Positions 8,826 through 16,889 are shown, numbered from the stretch's first letter. The stretch is 41,978 nucleotides of DNA from Ruminiclostridium sp. (GCA_017395555.1 JAFPUE010000003.1:1-41978); one strand, 5' to 3'. A program made the numbers and translations. The notes: generated from the letters alone by a model not told the origin.

Positions 8826-8981
8826 GGAACCTCTAAAAACCCATTTGAGAGAAAAAGAGCTACTTGTGCCGATAGCTGCGTCAAGTCTCCTCTCCTTGCG
8901 CCAGCAAGCCTTCGGAGCCTTTCCTTGCTCTCTACACAATTATCTCATTTTCTCTTTTCAAAGCGGTTTTTAGAGGTACCC
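8825..8981. mobile_element. MITE-like element, copy 2 (157 bp, inverted relative to copy 1)
   Basis: Reverse-oriented relative of the 5797-6020 element. Its ends are GGGAACCTCTAAAAACCC and, at the other end, GGGTACCTCTAAAAACCGC read inward. TTTA flanks it on both sides (8821-8824, 8982-8985), consistent with a 4-base target duplication. The internal core is shared but shorter than in copy 1. It abuts the AraC stop codon on one side and a truncated helicase fragment on the other. Confidence 0.8.
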
Positions 8982-9043
8982 TTTAGACAGTATAACACAA
9001 ATGAACGCCATAGTTGTGTTACTTAGACCGCACATCATATTTT

Positions 9044-9473
9044 TTTATAAATGATATTAAGGCGGGCAGCAAAGTTTCTATTGCGGCTTCTTGCTTTTCA
9101 ATTTATGCCTATCGGGAATTGAAAGACCAGCTCGATAAGATTGACAGCTTGAAATTCATCTTTTCTTCACCTGCTTTTGTAAAGGGGGCGTCTACCAAAG
9201 AAAAGAGAGAATTTTATATTCCTCGTTTAAATAGAGAATCCGGGCTATATGGCACAGAGTTTGAAATCAAACTGCGGAATGAAATGACACAAAAGGCTAT
9301 TGCAAAAGAACGTGCCGAATGGATCAGAAAAAAAGCTGTATTCAAGTCAAATACAAGCGGCGATTTGATGAGCGGTTTTATCACTGTTGAGAATGGTGAT
9401 GCAGCTACTGCATATATGCCTATTAACGGGTTTACTACAACAGATATAGGCTGCGAAAGAGGTAATAACGCCT
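9044..9473 (+). pseudogene. N-terminal fragment of SNF2/DEAD-type helicase from a mobile element
   Basis: The open frame from 9014 reads GSKVSIAASCFSIYAYREL, REFYIPRLNRESGLYGTEFE, and FKSNTSGDLMSGFI. I recognise this as the N-terminal PLD-like region of SNF2-related helicases carried by Firmicutes integrative elements. Only ~145 residues remain. It lacks the true start and all helicase motifs and breaks off near 9473, where sequence of a GNAT gene begins in another frame. The 9014 ATG has no ribosome binding site. It is a scar of a lost mobile element beside MITE copy 2. Confidence 0.6.
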
Positions 9474-9653
9474 ACAATGGTGGACTATCTTTACAGCAAT
9501 GCCGGTATAGAGATAATCACAGCAAGCACTATGACGGAAAACAAGGCATCCGCAAGAGTGCTTGAAAAGAACGGTTTTATCAGGACAGCGACTTCTGTCC
9601 CCGAGGATTGGGGATATGAGCAGCCGACTGTTGCCGATAAGTGGTTCATATAG
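9474..9653 (+). pseudogene. C-terminal fragment of GNAT N-acetyltransferase
   Basis: Frame from GTG 9480 to TAG 9651-9653 encodes 57 residues including EIITASTMTENKASARVLEK and VPEDWGYEQPTVADKWF. This is nearly identical in pattern to the C-terminus of the intact RimJ/RimL-type acetyltransferase at 36573-37112 (EIITASTMIENKASARVLEK, VPEDWGYDTPTVADKWF). The N-terminal two thirds are missing and replaced by the helicase fragment. Non-functional remnant. Confidence 0.8.
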
Positions 9654-9669
9654 AAAAGGAGCTGATAAA

Positions 9670-10629
9670 ATGGATCTTGAATACTTACTGTTTCTGCAGA
9701 ATTTCCGCAACGGCATAAACGATGCTCTGACACCGTTTATGGAGATGATATCGCTTTTCGCGGTGTCGTACCTTATCATCGTACCCGCGTTTATCTACTG
9801 GTGTGTCGATAAAAGAAAGGGGCTGTACACTCTTGCGTCATACAATGTCTGTGTGGCGATAAACGCCGTCGTTAAGCTGACAGCTTGCGTTTACAGACCG
9901 TGGATACGGGACAGCCGGATTCTTCCCGCGGGTGACGCGATAACCACGGCTACGGGCTATTCCTTCCCGAGCGGACACACATCTACCGCAGTGCCGATAT
10001 ACGGCGGACTTGCTGTGGGAGCTTGGAAGAAGATGCGCTGGGTCTCTGTGATCTGTATCATCTGTATCGCGCTGACAGCCTTCTCCCGAAACTATCTCGG
10101 TGTACATACTCCGCAGGATGTGCTTGTGGGGATTACGCTCGGTATCGTTATATTATGGCTTATGTCCGTTCTTTTCAAGTATCTTGCGGCGCACCCCGAA
10201 AAGGAGAACATATTCCTCGCGGCAGGTGTTATACTTGGTATCGCGGCGCTCTTTTACATAACACTGAAGCCGTACCCAATGGACTTTATTGATGATAAGC
10301 TGCTTGTCGATCCGCAGAAGATGATGAAGGACGGCTATGGAGATATAGGGATAATGATAGCGTTCTGCGTCGGCCGTTTTGTGGAAAAGACATGGATAAA
10401 ATATGAGCCCGTTATGACAAAGAAAACACTTGTGGCGGGCGTGACCGGAGCTGTTCTCACATTCTTCCTTATCGAGACGATAAAATCCCCGCTGAGGGAG
10501 CTTCTCGGTCAGCATTGGGGAACTCTCACGGCAAATTCGGTGATTATGATATTCGTTGTTGCAGTATGGCCCGCTGTGATGAAAGCTGTGACCAGGAATG
10601 AGAAGTCGGATTTCGGTGTGACGGAATGA
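9670..10629 (+). CDS. PAP2-family membrane phosphatase
   Basis: Integral membrane phosphatidic-acid-phosphatase-type enzyme of 319 residues, likely acting on lipid phosphates such as undecaprenyl or phosphatidylglycerol phosphates. All three motifs are present: KX6RP in KLTACVYRPW (~78-87), PSGH (~106-109), and SRX5HXXXD in SRNYLGVHTPQD (~142-153). Several hydrophobic helices follow in the C-terminal half. Start at 9670 with AAAGGAG 10 bases upstream. The frame remains open to 9562 but that part is the GNAT scar. It ends in a strong bidirectional terminator. Confidence 0.88.
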   Translation: MDLEYLLFLQNFRNGINDALTPFMEMISLFAVSYLIIVPAFIYWCVDKRKGLYTLASYNVCVAINAVVKLTACVYRPWIRDSRILPAGDAITTATGYSFPSGHTSTAVPIYGGLAVGAWKKMRWVSVICIICIALTAFSRNYLGVHTPQDVLVGITLGIVILWLMSVLFKYLAAHPEKENIFLAAGVILGIAALFYITLKPYPMDFIDDKLLVDPQKMMKDGYGDIGIMIAFCVGRFVEKTWIKYEPVMTKKTLVAGVTGAVLTFFLIETIKSPLRELLGQHWGTLTANSVIMIFVVAVWPAVMKAVTRNEKSDFGVTE

Positions 10630-10697
10630 AAGTTGCATAGAAGAAATAACGATATATATTTAGTCAACAGACACGACTTTATCAGACAAAAAGAATA

Positions 10698-10750
10698 TAC
10701 AGCCCACAATCGGCGAAAGCAAGCCGATCGTGGGCTGTATTACTTTTATT
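10698..10750. terminator. Bidirectional rho-independent terminator
   Basis: A long hairpin with TACAGCCCAC and GTGGGCTGTA arms plus an inner ATCGGC/GCCGAT stem spans 10698-10739. A T-rich run follows on the plus strand, and an A-rich run on the other side serves the convergent phosphatase gene. Confidence 0.85.
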
Positions 10751-10777
10751 TTTTCACATTTCTTTGTTCGACGACAG

Positions 10778-11671
10778 CTATATCAGATAGTAAGAGCGCA
10801 GAAGCCCGATATCTTCATCGGAAACTCCGATCTTCTCACGGACAAACGCCTCGACAGAACCGCTTTCTTCCTTCATATAGTCGATCGCGTGACGCAGATA
10901 CTGTTCCTTTACGCCGCCGGAAAGCGCCGCCATAGCATTGGCGAGATCAGGCTCGTCGGGAAATAACGTCATAAACTGCTCTCTTGCGGCATCCTCCGCG
11001 CCAGCATAGAATTCGTTTGTGAGCAGAAAATCCTTCAATATCGTTTCTTCATCGACACCGAAAACATAGAGCAGAAGCGCCGCGCCTATACCCGTTCTGT
11101 CCTTTCCGTGTGAGCAATGCCATAGAACAGCCTTCTCACCCTTGCTCTTTAACAGCACATCAAAAAACAGCTTATACTGCTCCCGCACGCTGTCCTGTTT
11201 GAGAGCATTCGCATAAAAATATTCTCCAATTTCGCCGTCTTCGTATATCTTTTTCAGAATTGCGAGCCGCTCCTCCGGATCGGTGGCAGCATAGGACTTG
11301 GTGATAAACGCGGTTATCCCGACGGGCAGGTTTACCTGCTCCACGCCCTCAATAACGGGATCTGTATCCGTGCCCGCCTCTCCGCCGACACGCATATCAA
11401 TGACATATCCGAGGTTGTAGTCGTTTTTGAGAATTGCGATGTCTTCTTCCGTAGCAGTAGATAGCTTTGCGGTACGAAGCAGAAGTCCTCTCTTTATCGT
11501 CTTTCCGTCAACAGTATGATAACCGCCGAGATCGCGGGCGTTTATAATGCTCGTTGTGGTGAGCTGCTGTGACTCCTTTGTCACAATATTTCCCGGGACC
11601 GAGACTTCCACAGTCTTTTCGGGAGCCGCCGCATTACTGCCGCAGCCTGACACGGAGACCGCCATGATCAT
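10778..11671 (-). CDS. Tyrosine/dual-specificity phosphatase lipoprotein, start region frameshifted
   Basis: Protein tyrosine phosphatase-like enzyme of the Y_phosphatase3 type, 297 residues in the open frame. Signatures: NARDLGGY (~45-52), the P-loop HCSHGKDRTG with the CX5R catalytic Cys and Arg (~184-193), and the VIDMR segment. The open frame starts with MIMAVSVSGC, which is only the end of a lipoprotein signal peptide. The natural ATG at 11705, with CGGAG upstream, is one base out of frame because of a run of eight A. Seven A would give a complete signal peptide ending at the same lipobox Cys. Either a slip mutation, a variable tract or a sequencing error. Confidence 0.82.
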   Translation of the reverse strand: MIMAVSVSGCGSNAAAPEKTVEVSVPGNIVTKESQQLTTTSIINARDLGGYHTVDGKTIKRGLLLRTAKLSTATEEDIAILKNDYNLGYVIDMRVGGEAGTDTDPVIEGVEQVNLPVGITAFITKSYAATDPEERLAILKKIYEDGEIGEYFYANALKQDSVREQYKLFFDVLLKSKGEKAVLWHCSHGKDRTGIGAALLLYVFGVDEETILKDFLLTNEFYAGAEDAAREQFMTLFPDEPDLANAMAALSGGVKEQYLRHAIDYMKEESGSVEAFVREKIGVSDEDIGLLRSYYLI

Positions 11672-11744
11672 CGCCGCAATTGCAGCTGTTATTGTTTTTT
11701 TTCATTATTATACTCCGTTTTTTTACAGCCGTGTGCCTGAATAA

Positions 11745-12689
11745 CTATACCGAATAAGTCCTTTTCGTCCAATGTTTTGCGATAACCGCAAACAGCGGTT
11801 TTGTCGCAAGATCGTATATCAGATACAGCACGAAGCTGATAAGATACATTATTATCGTGCAGCCGAGGATATGTGCCGTGAGAAGCGCGGGATTTTCCTG
11901 CACAAACTGAGCTATGCCGCAGTATTCAAGCAGGTTTATGTGAATAAGATACGCAGGGAATGACGCGACCGAGAGCTTGTTTATCACCTTGCTGCTGCCT
12001 TTATTCATGTTCCGGAATATAAGAAATACGAGTACAGCCTCAACGATCACCAACGGGTGCTCATAATTGTACGCGGTCGTAGCAAAGATTTCTTTTCCGG
12101 TAACAGCCTTTTCAAGATATGTCAGTCCGAATATCGCCGCAACCGTCAGTAAAATCAGAAGCAAGAGCTTGCTCGAACCGGTTTTCTTTCCGCTTTCCTC
12201 GCGGTCTTTCAGATAGCAGCCTATCAGATACACGAGTACAAAATTCACTATCGTATATCCTTCCTGTGAACCGTAAAGACCGATCGTGCTCGCGCCGTAG
12301 ATCTTGTCCTGATAAAAATACTGGACAATGTCGGGGATTATGGCATATACCGAGAACAGTCCGATCAATATCAGTAACAGCGTCTTTTTACCGGAGCCGC
12401 TCAGATGTAACCATACAAGGTTTATGTACGGCGAGACCAGATACAGCGCAATATACACAAAAACGAACCAATAGCTCGGCGAGAAGTATCCCAGCACAGT
12501 TTTGAAATCAAGGCCGTTTCCCTTCGGAAGCTCTTTTATCAGACAGAACCCAAGTTCAAAAACAATAAGCTGAGCAAGAAGCCCTATCGGTTTTAAGAAG
12601 TCGCGTTTCATAGAGTTCCGCATAAAATAGCCGGATATAAGCACATAAAGATTTACCGCGCATATCGACAACGACTCAAAGAATGTCAT
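11745..12689 (-). CDS. Acyltransferase-3 family membrane protein, damaged 5' end
   Basis: Multi-pass membrane acyltransferase of the acyltransferase-3/OafA type, which modifies cell-surface sugars. Ten or so hydrophobic segments are seen, and LYVLISGYFM is typical of the second helix. Family homology continues upstream of ATG 12689 in the same frame to ~12825: QSNIELLRIIAACGVIILHY, which includes the characteristic helix-1 His. That extension runs into a TAA at 12831-12833 with no usable start codon. A good promoter exists at 12902-12930, so the start codon appears lost. Without helix 1 and the conserved His the shortened product is probably inactive. Confidence 0.72.
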   Translation of the reverse strand: MTFFESLSICAVNLYVLISGYFMRNSMKRDFLKPIGLLAQLIVFELGFCLIKELPKGNGLDFKTVLGYFSPSYWFVFVYIALYLVSPYINLVWLHLSGSGKKTLLLILIGLFSVYAIIPDIVQYFYQDKIYGASTIGLYGSQEGYTIVNFVLVYLIGCYLKDREESGKKTGSSKLLLLILLTVAAIFGLTYLEKAVTGKEIFATTAYNYEHPLVIVEAVLVFLIFRNMNKGSSKVINKLSVASFPAYLIHINLLEYCGIAQFVQENPALLTAHILGCTIIMYLISFVLYLIYDLATKPLFAVIAKHWTKRTYSV

Positions 12690-12901
12690 TATCGCCTGAT
12701 TTATGCTCCCGTCGGCAACAGCGGCAAATCCTCCGCCTATTTTCGGATTGTTGTAGTGGAGTATGATGACTCCACACGCTGCGATTATTCGCAGCAGTTC
12801 TATATTCGACTGTCTCTTCGTTCGTGATAATTACTTTTTATACTGTGACTCTTGATCAGTAAAGCTGAATTATTTTTAAAGAAACACATTTATTATTCTG
12901 T

Positions 12902-12930
12902 ATTATAGCACAAATTCGCAAAGTGGTCAA
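12902..12930 (-). promoter_or_regulatory. Promoter of the acyltransferase gene
   Basis: Minus strand TTGACC (12930-12925), 17-base spacer, TATAAT (12907-12902). The transcript contains an ATG ~80 bases upstream of the acyltransferase homology, but in a different frame that closes after ~29 codons. Confidence 0.7.
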
Positions 12931-13061
12931 TAATTAAAATAGTTAGTCTCTTCTCAAAATGAAATTACCCCACATCTATAGCCAAACGGCGGCGAATGTG
13001 CTATAATAAAAGTGCAAGGAAAAGAACAAAAACAGAGCCAAAAGCTGCCATTTTTTAAACT

Positions 13062-13252
13062 ATTGACAAATATATTCAAAAAATATTCGGTGGTATTGAC
13101 CTGACATGGCCGAAGCTGATAATATCTGCTGTTGCCGCGGGTGTGCTTACCGCGGTGATCGCGCTTATACCCGCATTTCATTATACCTCTGCGCACGCGA
13201 TAACGGTTACCTTCGAGGTGTGGATACTATTCGGTCTCATCATCTCATCCCG
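13062..13252 (+). pseudogene. Remnant of a small integral membrane protein
   Basis: The frame of 13092 reads GIDLTWPKLIISAVAAGVLT, then AVIALIPAF and ITVTFEVWILFGLIIS: a membrane protein N-terminus with two helices, of a type common in Clostridia and of unknown function. No start codon with a ribosome binding site precedes it, and the homology stops near 13250, after which the sequence is not convincing protein. The region 12830-13440 otherwise holds only the promoters described here. Confidence 0.5.
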
Positions 13253-13372
13253 CTCACTCCTTTCAGTCGATTTTGTGAATTTGAAAGCCATTGTCAAAGT
13301 CGATTTTCAGTTATAACAGAATCGCCCTGTTTTGTCAAGAAAAAGTTTTATGCGCCGTTGTATAAAAATCTG

Positions 13373-13401
13373 TTGACAAAAGCTGTGATATGTGCTAATA
13401 T
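13373..13401 (+). promoter_or_regulatory. Promoter of the DUF134-NifX/chrA operon
   Basis: TTGACA (13373-13378), 17-base spacer, TAATAT (13396-13401), followed directly by a 20-base inverted repeat and the AAAGGATG ribosome binding site of the gene at 13442. Confidence 0.75.
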
Positions 13402-13403
13402 AG

Positions 13404-13423
13404 TTATTGACAAATGTCAATAA
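13404..13423. promoter_or_regulatory. Operator-like inverted repeat at the transcription start
   Basis: TTATTGACA-AA-TGTCAATAA, perfect 9-base arms, sits just after the -10 box. A protein bound here would block the promoter. The adjacent gene product has a DUF134 DNA-binding domain, so autoregulation is the simplest inference. Confidence 0.6.
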
Positions 13424-13441
13424 CCGAGAAAGGATGATCCT

Positions 13442-14158
13442 ATGCCAAGGCCGGTAAAATCGCGCAGGATATGTGGAATGCCCGAATACTGCTGCTTCGC
13501 GCCGCTGGAAGACTGTTCGGAGACAGTTGTGCTTACCCTCGACGAATACGAGACCGTAAGGCTCATAGACTATACGGGACAGTCACAGGAGCAGTGCGCA
13601 GCGCAGATGGAAGTCGCACGCACAACTGTCACGGCGATTTATGACAGCGCACGCAGGAAGATCGCCGATTGCATTGTGAACGGCAAGCGGCTCGAAATAG
13701 CGGGCGGTAATTTCCGTATTGCCGAAAACGCGGCGGCGGAGAGCATCCCGAAGAAAGGAAACAATACTATGAGAATTGCGGTAACTTACGAGAACGGAAA
13801 TATATTTCAGCATTTCGGCAGAACGGAGCAGTTCAAGCTGTACGACATCGAGAACGGCACAGTGAAAAGCTCCGAAGTGGTCGGAACAAACGGTGCGGGA
13901 CACGGAGCTCTCGCAGGATTTCTGAGAGCGGCAGGAGCGGATATGCTTATCTGCGGCGGTATCGGCGGAGGTGCGCAGATGGCAATGCAGGAATCCGGTA
14001 TCGCGCTTTACGCGGGTAACAACGGCTCTGCCGATGACGCGGTGAACGCTTATCTTGCGGGAACGCTCGCGCAGAACACCGAGTCGAACTGCGATCACCA
14101 CGGACATGAGCACGGCGAAGGTCACGCCTGCGGAGAGCATGGTTGTGGGCATCACTGA
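13442..14158 (+). CDS. DUF134 DNA-binding domain fused to NifX/NifB-type metal-cofactor domain
   Basis: Cytoplasmic two-domain protein of 238 residues. Residues 1-~100 are DUF134, an HTH protein: MPRPVKSRRICGMPE, then the helix-turn-helix QSQEQCAAQMEVARTTV. Residues ~110-210 are a dinitrogenase iron-molybdenum cofactor domain (MRIAVTYENGNIFQHFGRTE, ICGGIGGGAQMAM). The last ~25 residues are a His/Cys-rich tail (HHGHEHGEGHACGEHGCGHH) that probably binds metal. The start has AAAGGATG upstream and an operator-bearing promoter. The following split chrA genes are nearly contiguous, so it may sense metal or oxyanion and control them. Confidence 0.88.
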   Translation: MPRPVKSRRICGMPEYCCFAPLEDCSETVVLTLDEYETVRLIDYTGQSQEQCAAQMEVARTTVTAIYDSARRKIADCIVNGKRLEIAGGNFRIAENAAAESIPKKGNNTMRIAVTYENGNIFQHFGRTEQFKLYDIENGTVKSSEVVGTNGAGHGALAGFLRAAGADMLICGGIGGGAQMAMQESGIALYAGNNGSADDAVNAYLAGTLAQNTESNCDHHGHEHGEGHACGEHGCGHH

Positions 14159-14159
14159 A

Positions 14160-14729
14160 ATGGGTGAAAAAGTACGGAAGAGCCTCGATCTGTTCCTGAC
14201 GTTCATGAAGATCGGCACGTTCACCTTTGGCGGCGGATACGCAATGATACCGCTGATACAGAAAGAAATCTGCGATAATAAGAAATGGCTAAAGGAACAG
14301 GATATCGCGGAAATAGTCGCTATCTCGGAATCTACTCCGGGACCGATAGCTATAAACGCAGCAACATTTGTCGGTCAGCGGGTTTCGGGGTTTGCCGGTG
14401 CCTGCGCGGCGACGCTCGGAGTTGTGCTCCCGTCGTTCCTTATAATATCTCTGATCTCACTGATACTGAACGAGTTTCAGAGTATCAAAGCTGTGCAGTA
14501 CGCATTCATGGGCATACGGGCGGCTGTGCTTGCGCTGATTCTCAAAGCGCTGTGGATGATGTTCAGAGCGACAAAGAAGAAAGCCGTTTCGTATGTTCTG
14601 ATGGGCGCATCATTTATCCTCACGGCATTTATAAAGATCGACGCAGTATTTGTCATTATCGGCTGCGGCTTGTTCGGGCTGATATGGTCGCTGCTGACCC
14701 GAAAGGAGCAAAGCAATGGTACTGATTGA
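14160..14729 (+). CDS. chrA: ChrA-type chromate/anion transporter, first half-size subunit
   Basis: Half-size membrane protein of the chromate ion transporter family, 189 residues, with about six hydrophobic helices. Family motif FTFGGGYAMIPLIQKE is at the N-terminus, followed by SESTPGPIAINAATFVG. Start ATG 14160 lies one base after the upstream stop. An in-frame ATG at 14139 (MVVGITEMGEK) with GGAG closer upstream is also possible. It overlaps the second half-size subunit by 14 bases; together they should form a heterodimer. Physiological substrate is unknown; chromate is only the family name. Confidence 0.85.
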   Translation: MGEKVRKSLDLFLTFMKIGTFTFGGGYAMIPLIQKEICDNKKWLKEQDIAEIVAISESTPGPIAINAATFVGQRVSGFAGACAATLGVVLPSFLIISLISLILNEFQSIKAVQYAFMGIRAAVLALILKALWMMFRATKKKAVSYVLMGASFILTAFIKIDAVFVIIGCGLFGLIWSLLTRKEQSNGTD

Positions 14730-15282
14730 CTTGTTCCTTACATTTCTGAAAATCGGCGCGTTCACCTTCGGCGGCGGTTATGCCATGATCGCAATGATAC
14801 AGTACGAAGCCGAGCAGCACGGCTGGCTCACACAGACGGAGCTTGTTGATTTTGTGGCGCTCAGCGAAAGCACTCCCGGACCTCTTGCGATCAACATGGC
14901 AACATTCGTAGGCATCAGAACAGGCGGTATTCCCGGTGCGATAATTGCTACTCTTGGAATTGTTCTTCCGTCATTCATCGTCATACTTATCATCGCGAAA
15001 TGTTATGAAAAATTCCGTAAAAGCAGGGTCGTCGGCGGAGTTATGGCAGGCCTGAAACCTGCAGTTGTCGGACTAATCGGAGCGGCGTTCATCTCTGTCG
15101 CGGGTACGGTATTCTTCCCGGCGGGACTTGATGTTTCAGCTTTTTCAGCTGTGAGCTTCTGGGTATTTATCGCGCTATTTGCGCTTACCACCGTGCTTGC
15201 TTTTAAGAAAGTTCATCCCATATTGATAATACTGCTGTCAGCCATTGTCGGCATTGCGGCGGGGTACGCTTTGGGGTTGTGA
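14716..15282 (+). CDS. chrA: ChrA-type chromate/anion transporter, second half-size subunit
   Basis: Paralogous half-size ChrA protein, 188 residues, with FTFGGGYAMIAMIQYEAE and SESTPGPLAINMATFVG. AAAGGAG is located within the 3' end of the preceding gene, so translation is coupled. The pair arrangement of two short ChrA proteins in tandem is well known in Firmicutes. Last gene of the DUF134-NifX operon. Confidence 0.88.
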   Translation: MVLIDLFLTFLKIGAFTFGGGYAMIAMIQYEAEQHGWLTQTELVDFVALSESTPGPLAINMATFVGIRTGGIPGAIIATLGIVLPSFIVILIIAKCYEKFRKSRVVGGVMAGLKPAVVGLIGAAFISVAGTVFFPAGLDVSAFSAVSFWVFIALFALTTVLAFKKVHPILIILLSAIVGIAAGYALGL

Positions 15283-15332
15283 ATATTCTATAATATTTGT
15301 AACGCAATAAAATGTCACAGGAAGGGCTCATA

Positions 15333-15788
15333 ATGAATAATTACAGAATAGAAAAAGCCGAATACAATGACCTGCCGGAAATTCTGAAGCTCCAGTATCT
15401 TGCTTATCAGAGCGAGGCAGCGTTGTTCGGAACGCAGGACATCCCGCCGCTGAAACAAACGCTGGAAGAAGTTGTTGATGAATTCAATGCCGGAATCATT
15501 CTGAAAATGGTCATTGATAACAGGATAATAGGCTCGGTCCGCGCAAAGGAACAGGGCGGTACAGCTTACATAGGAAAGCTTATGGTTCATCCGGAACACA
15601 GGTGCAAGGGTTACGGTACTATCCTTCTTTCGGAGATCGAAAAATGTTTTCCCAACAAGCGTTATGAGCTGTTTACAAGCACAAGGAGCAAGGACAACAT
15701 CAGGCTGTACGAAAAGAACGGATATTCAGCGTTCGACAGCAAAAAAATAAATGATGAGCTGGAATTTGTGTATATGGAGAAGTGCTGA
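15333..15788 (+). CDS. GNAT-family N-acetyltransferase
   Basis: Single-domain GNAT acetyltransferase of 151 residues. The acetyl-CoA pyrophosphate loop is visible as VHPEHRCKGYGTILL (~90-104), followed by the C-terminal NIRLYEKNGYSAFD. AGGAAGGG lies upstream of ATG 15333; ATG 15312 is possible but less well placed. Substrate unknown. Confidence 0.85.
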   Translation: MNNYRIEKAEYNDLPEILKLQYLAYQSEAALFGTQDIPPLKQTLEEVVDEFNAGIILKMVIDNRIIGSVRAKEQGGTAYIGKLMVHPEHRCKGYGTILLSEIEKCFPNKRYELFTSTRSKDNIRLYEKNGYSAFDSKKINDELEFVYMEKC

Positions 15789-15827
15789 ACATAAAACTAT
15801 GTGAATTATTCCGGGAGATAGAATAAG

Positions 15828-16736
15828 ATGTTTGAAAGTGAATTTGCAAAGACCGAATACATAGAGAATGACCGTGTAGTCTTCCATGTCTGGAAGAAAG
15901 AGGCACATTTTGATGATTACAGAAAGCCTGTCATCGCTTCGCTCGAAATGCTCAGAGAGCATAAGGACAGTATTTTTATAGTCGATGCAAGAAACGGTTT
16001 TGAAGATGTTAAGGAAGATGTCGATTGGGGATTCAGCTACTTCCTTCCCGAATTGAAGAAAACGGGCTGCAAAGTATGGGGCTTTATTCTTCCCGTCGTT
16101 TCCGATATCGAAGGCGAGATAGACTTGTGGACAGCGGAAATAGAGAAGAATTTCCGCGTTATAAGAGCGGAGTCCTATGACGAGATCCTGAAAAAAGCGG
16201 CGGAAAAGATAACTGTGGAATTACTGCCGTTACAGCCGGATGACCGCGAGCAGTTCATACTCGACAATCAGGAAGCATTCAATTACGGCGCGCTTGAGGA
16301 ATTCGGACTGCGCGATGACCATTATGAAGAAGATGATCAGATCATTTCCCGCGAAACGATAGAGCACTCGATAGACAGCGGCGAGGCATATCGCATAATC
16401 CATAACGGAGAAAAAGTCGGAGGAGTTATAATATCGACAGACGGCGAACGCGGCGATCTTGAAATACTGTTTGTGTCTCCTAAGGTACACAGTAAGGGCA
16501 TAGGCTATGCCGCATGGTGTGAAGTCGAGAAGCTGCACCCCGAAGTAAAGGTCTGGGAAACGGTCACGCCGTATTTCGAGAAGCGCAATATCCATTTCTA
16601 CGTAAACCGCTGCGGATTTCACATCGTAGAGTTCTATAACAGTCATCACCCCGACCCGAATGATCCCGACGCAGGCGGACACGATATTGACGAACAGTTC
16701 CCCGACGGAATGTTCAGATTTGAAAAGCGCATATAG
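15828..16736 (+). CDS. STAS-like domain fused to GNAT N-acetyltransferase
   Basis: 302 residues. The first ~125 residues have the alternating beta/alpha pattern of a SpoIIAA-like/STAS domain (VFHVWKKEAHFDDYRKPV, DSIFIVDARNGFEDVKED). Residues ~130-300 are a GNAT domain with EILFVSPKVHSKGIGYAAW as the acetyl-CoA loop and a C-terminal FYVNRCGFHIVEFYNSHH. GGGAG precedes the ATG. It follows another GNAT gene by 39 bases. The N-terminal assignment is inferred from pattern only. Confidence 0.75.
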   Translation: MFESEFAKTEYIENDRVVFHVWKKEAHFDDYRKPVIASLEMLREHKDSIFIVDARNGFEDVKEDVDWGFSYFLPELKKTGCKVWGFILPVVSDIEGEIDLWTAEIEKNFRVIRAESYDEILKKAAEKITVELLPLQPDDREQFILDNQEAFNYGALEEFGLRDDHYEEDDQIISRETIEHSIDSGEAYRIIHNGEKVGGVIISTDGERGDLEILFVSPKVHSKGIGYAAWCEVEKLHPEVKVWETVTPYFEKRNIHFYVNRCGFHIVEFYNSHHPDPNDPDAGGHDIDEQFPDGMFRFEKRI

Positions 16737-16889
16737 CTTTTTGTCGCTCTCAGAAGTATTCCGGTTGATAAATAAGAATATATAAAAGAAGTACAAGGTG
16801 TTTGCCTTGTCCTTTCCTGTTTTTTTGGATATCCTGATATAGCATACCGCATCGCTTACAGTACCACACAAGCCTGCCCGAACGCAGCA

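Noticed and set aside
13583-14224. 213-codon minus-strand open frame
   Set aside because: Antisense to the DUF134-NifX gene, which has strong family motifs and its own promoter.
16230-16871. 213-codon minus-strand open frame
   Set aside because: Antisense to the GNAT domain of the 15828-16736 gene; no start signal.
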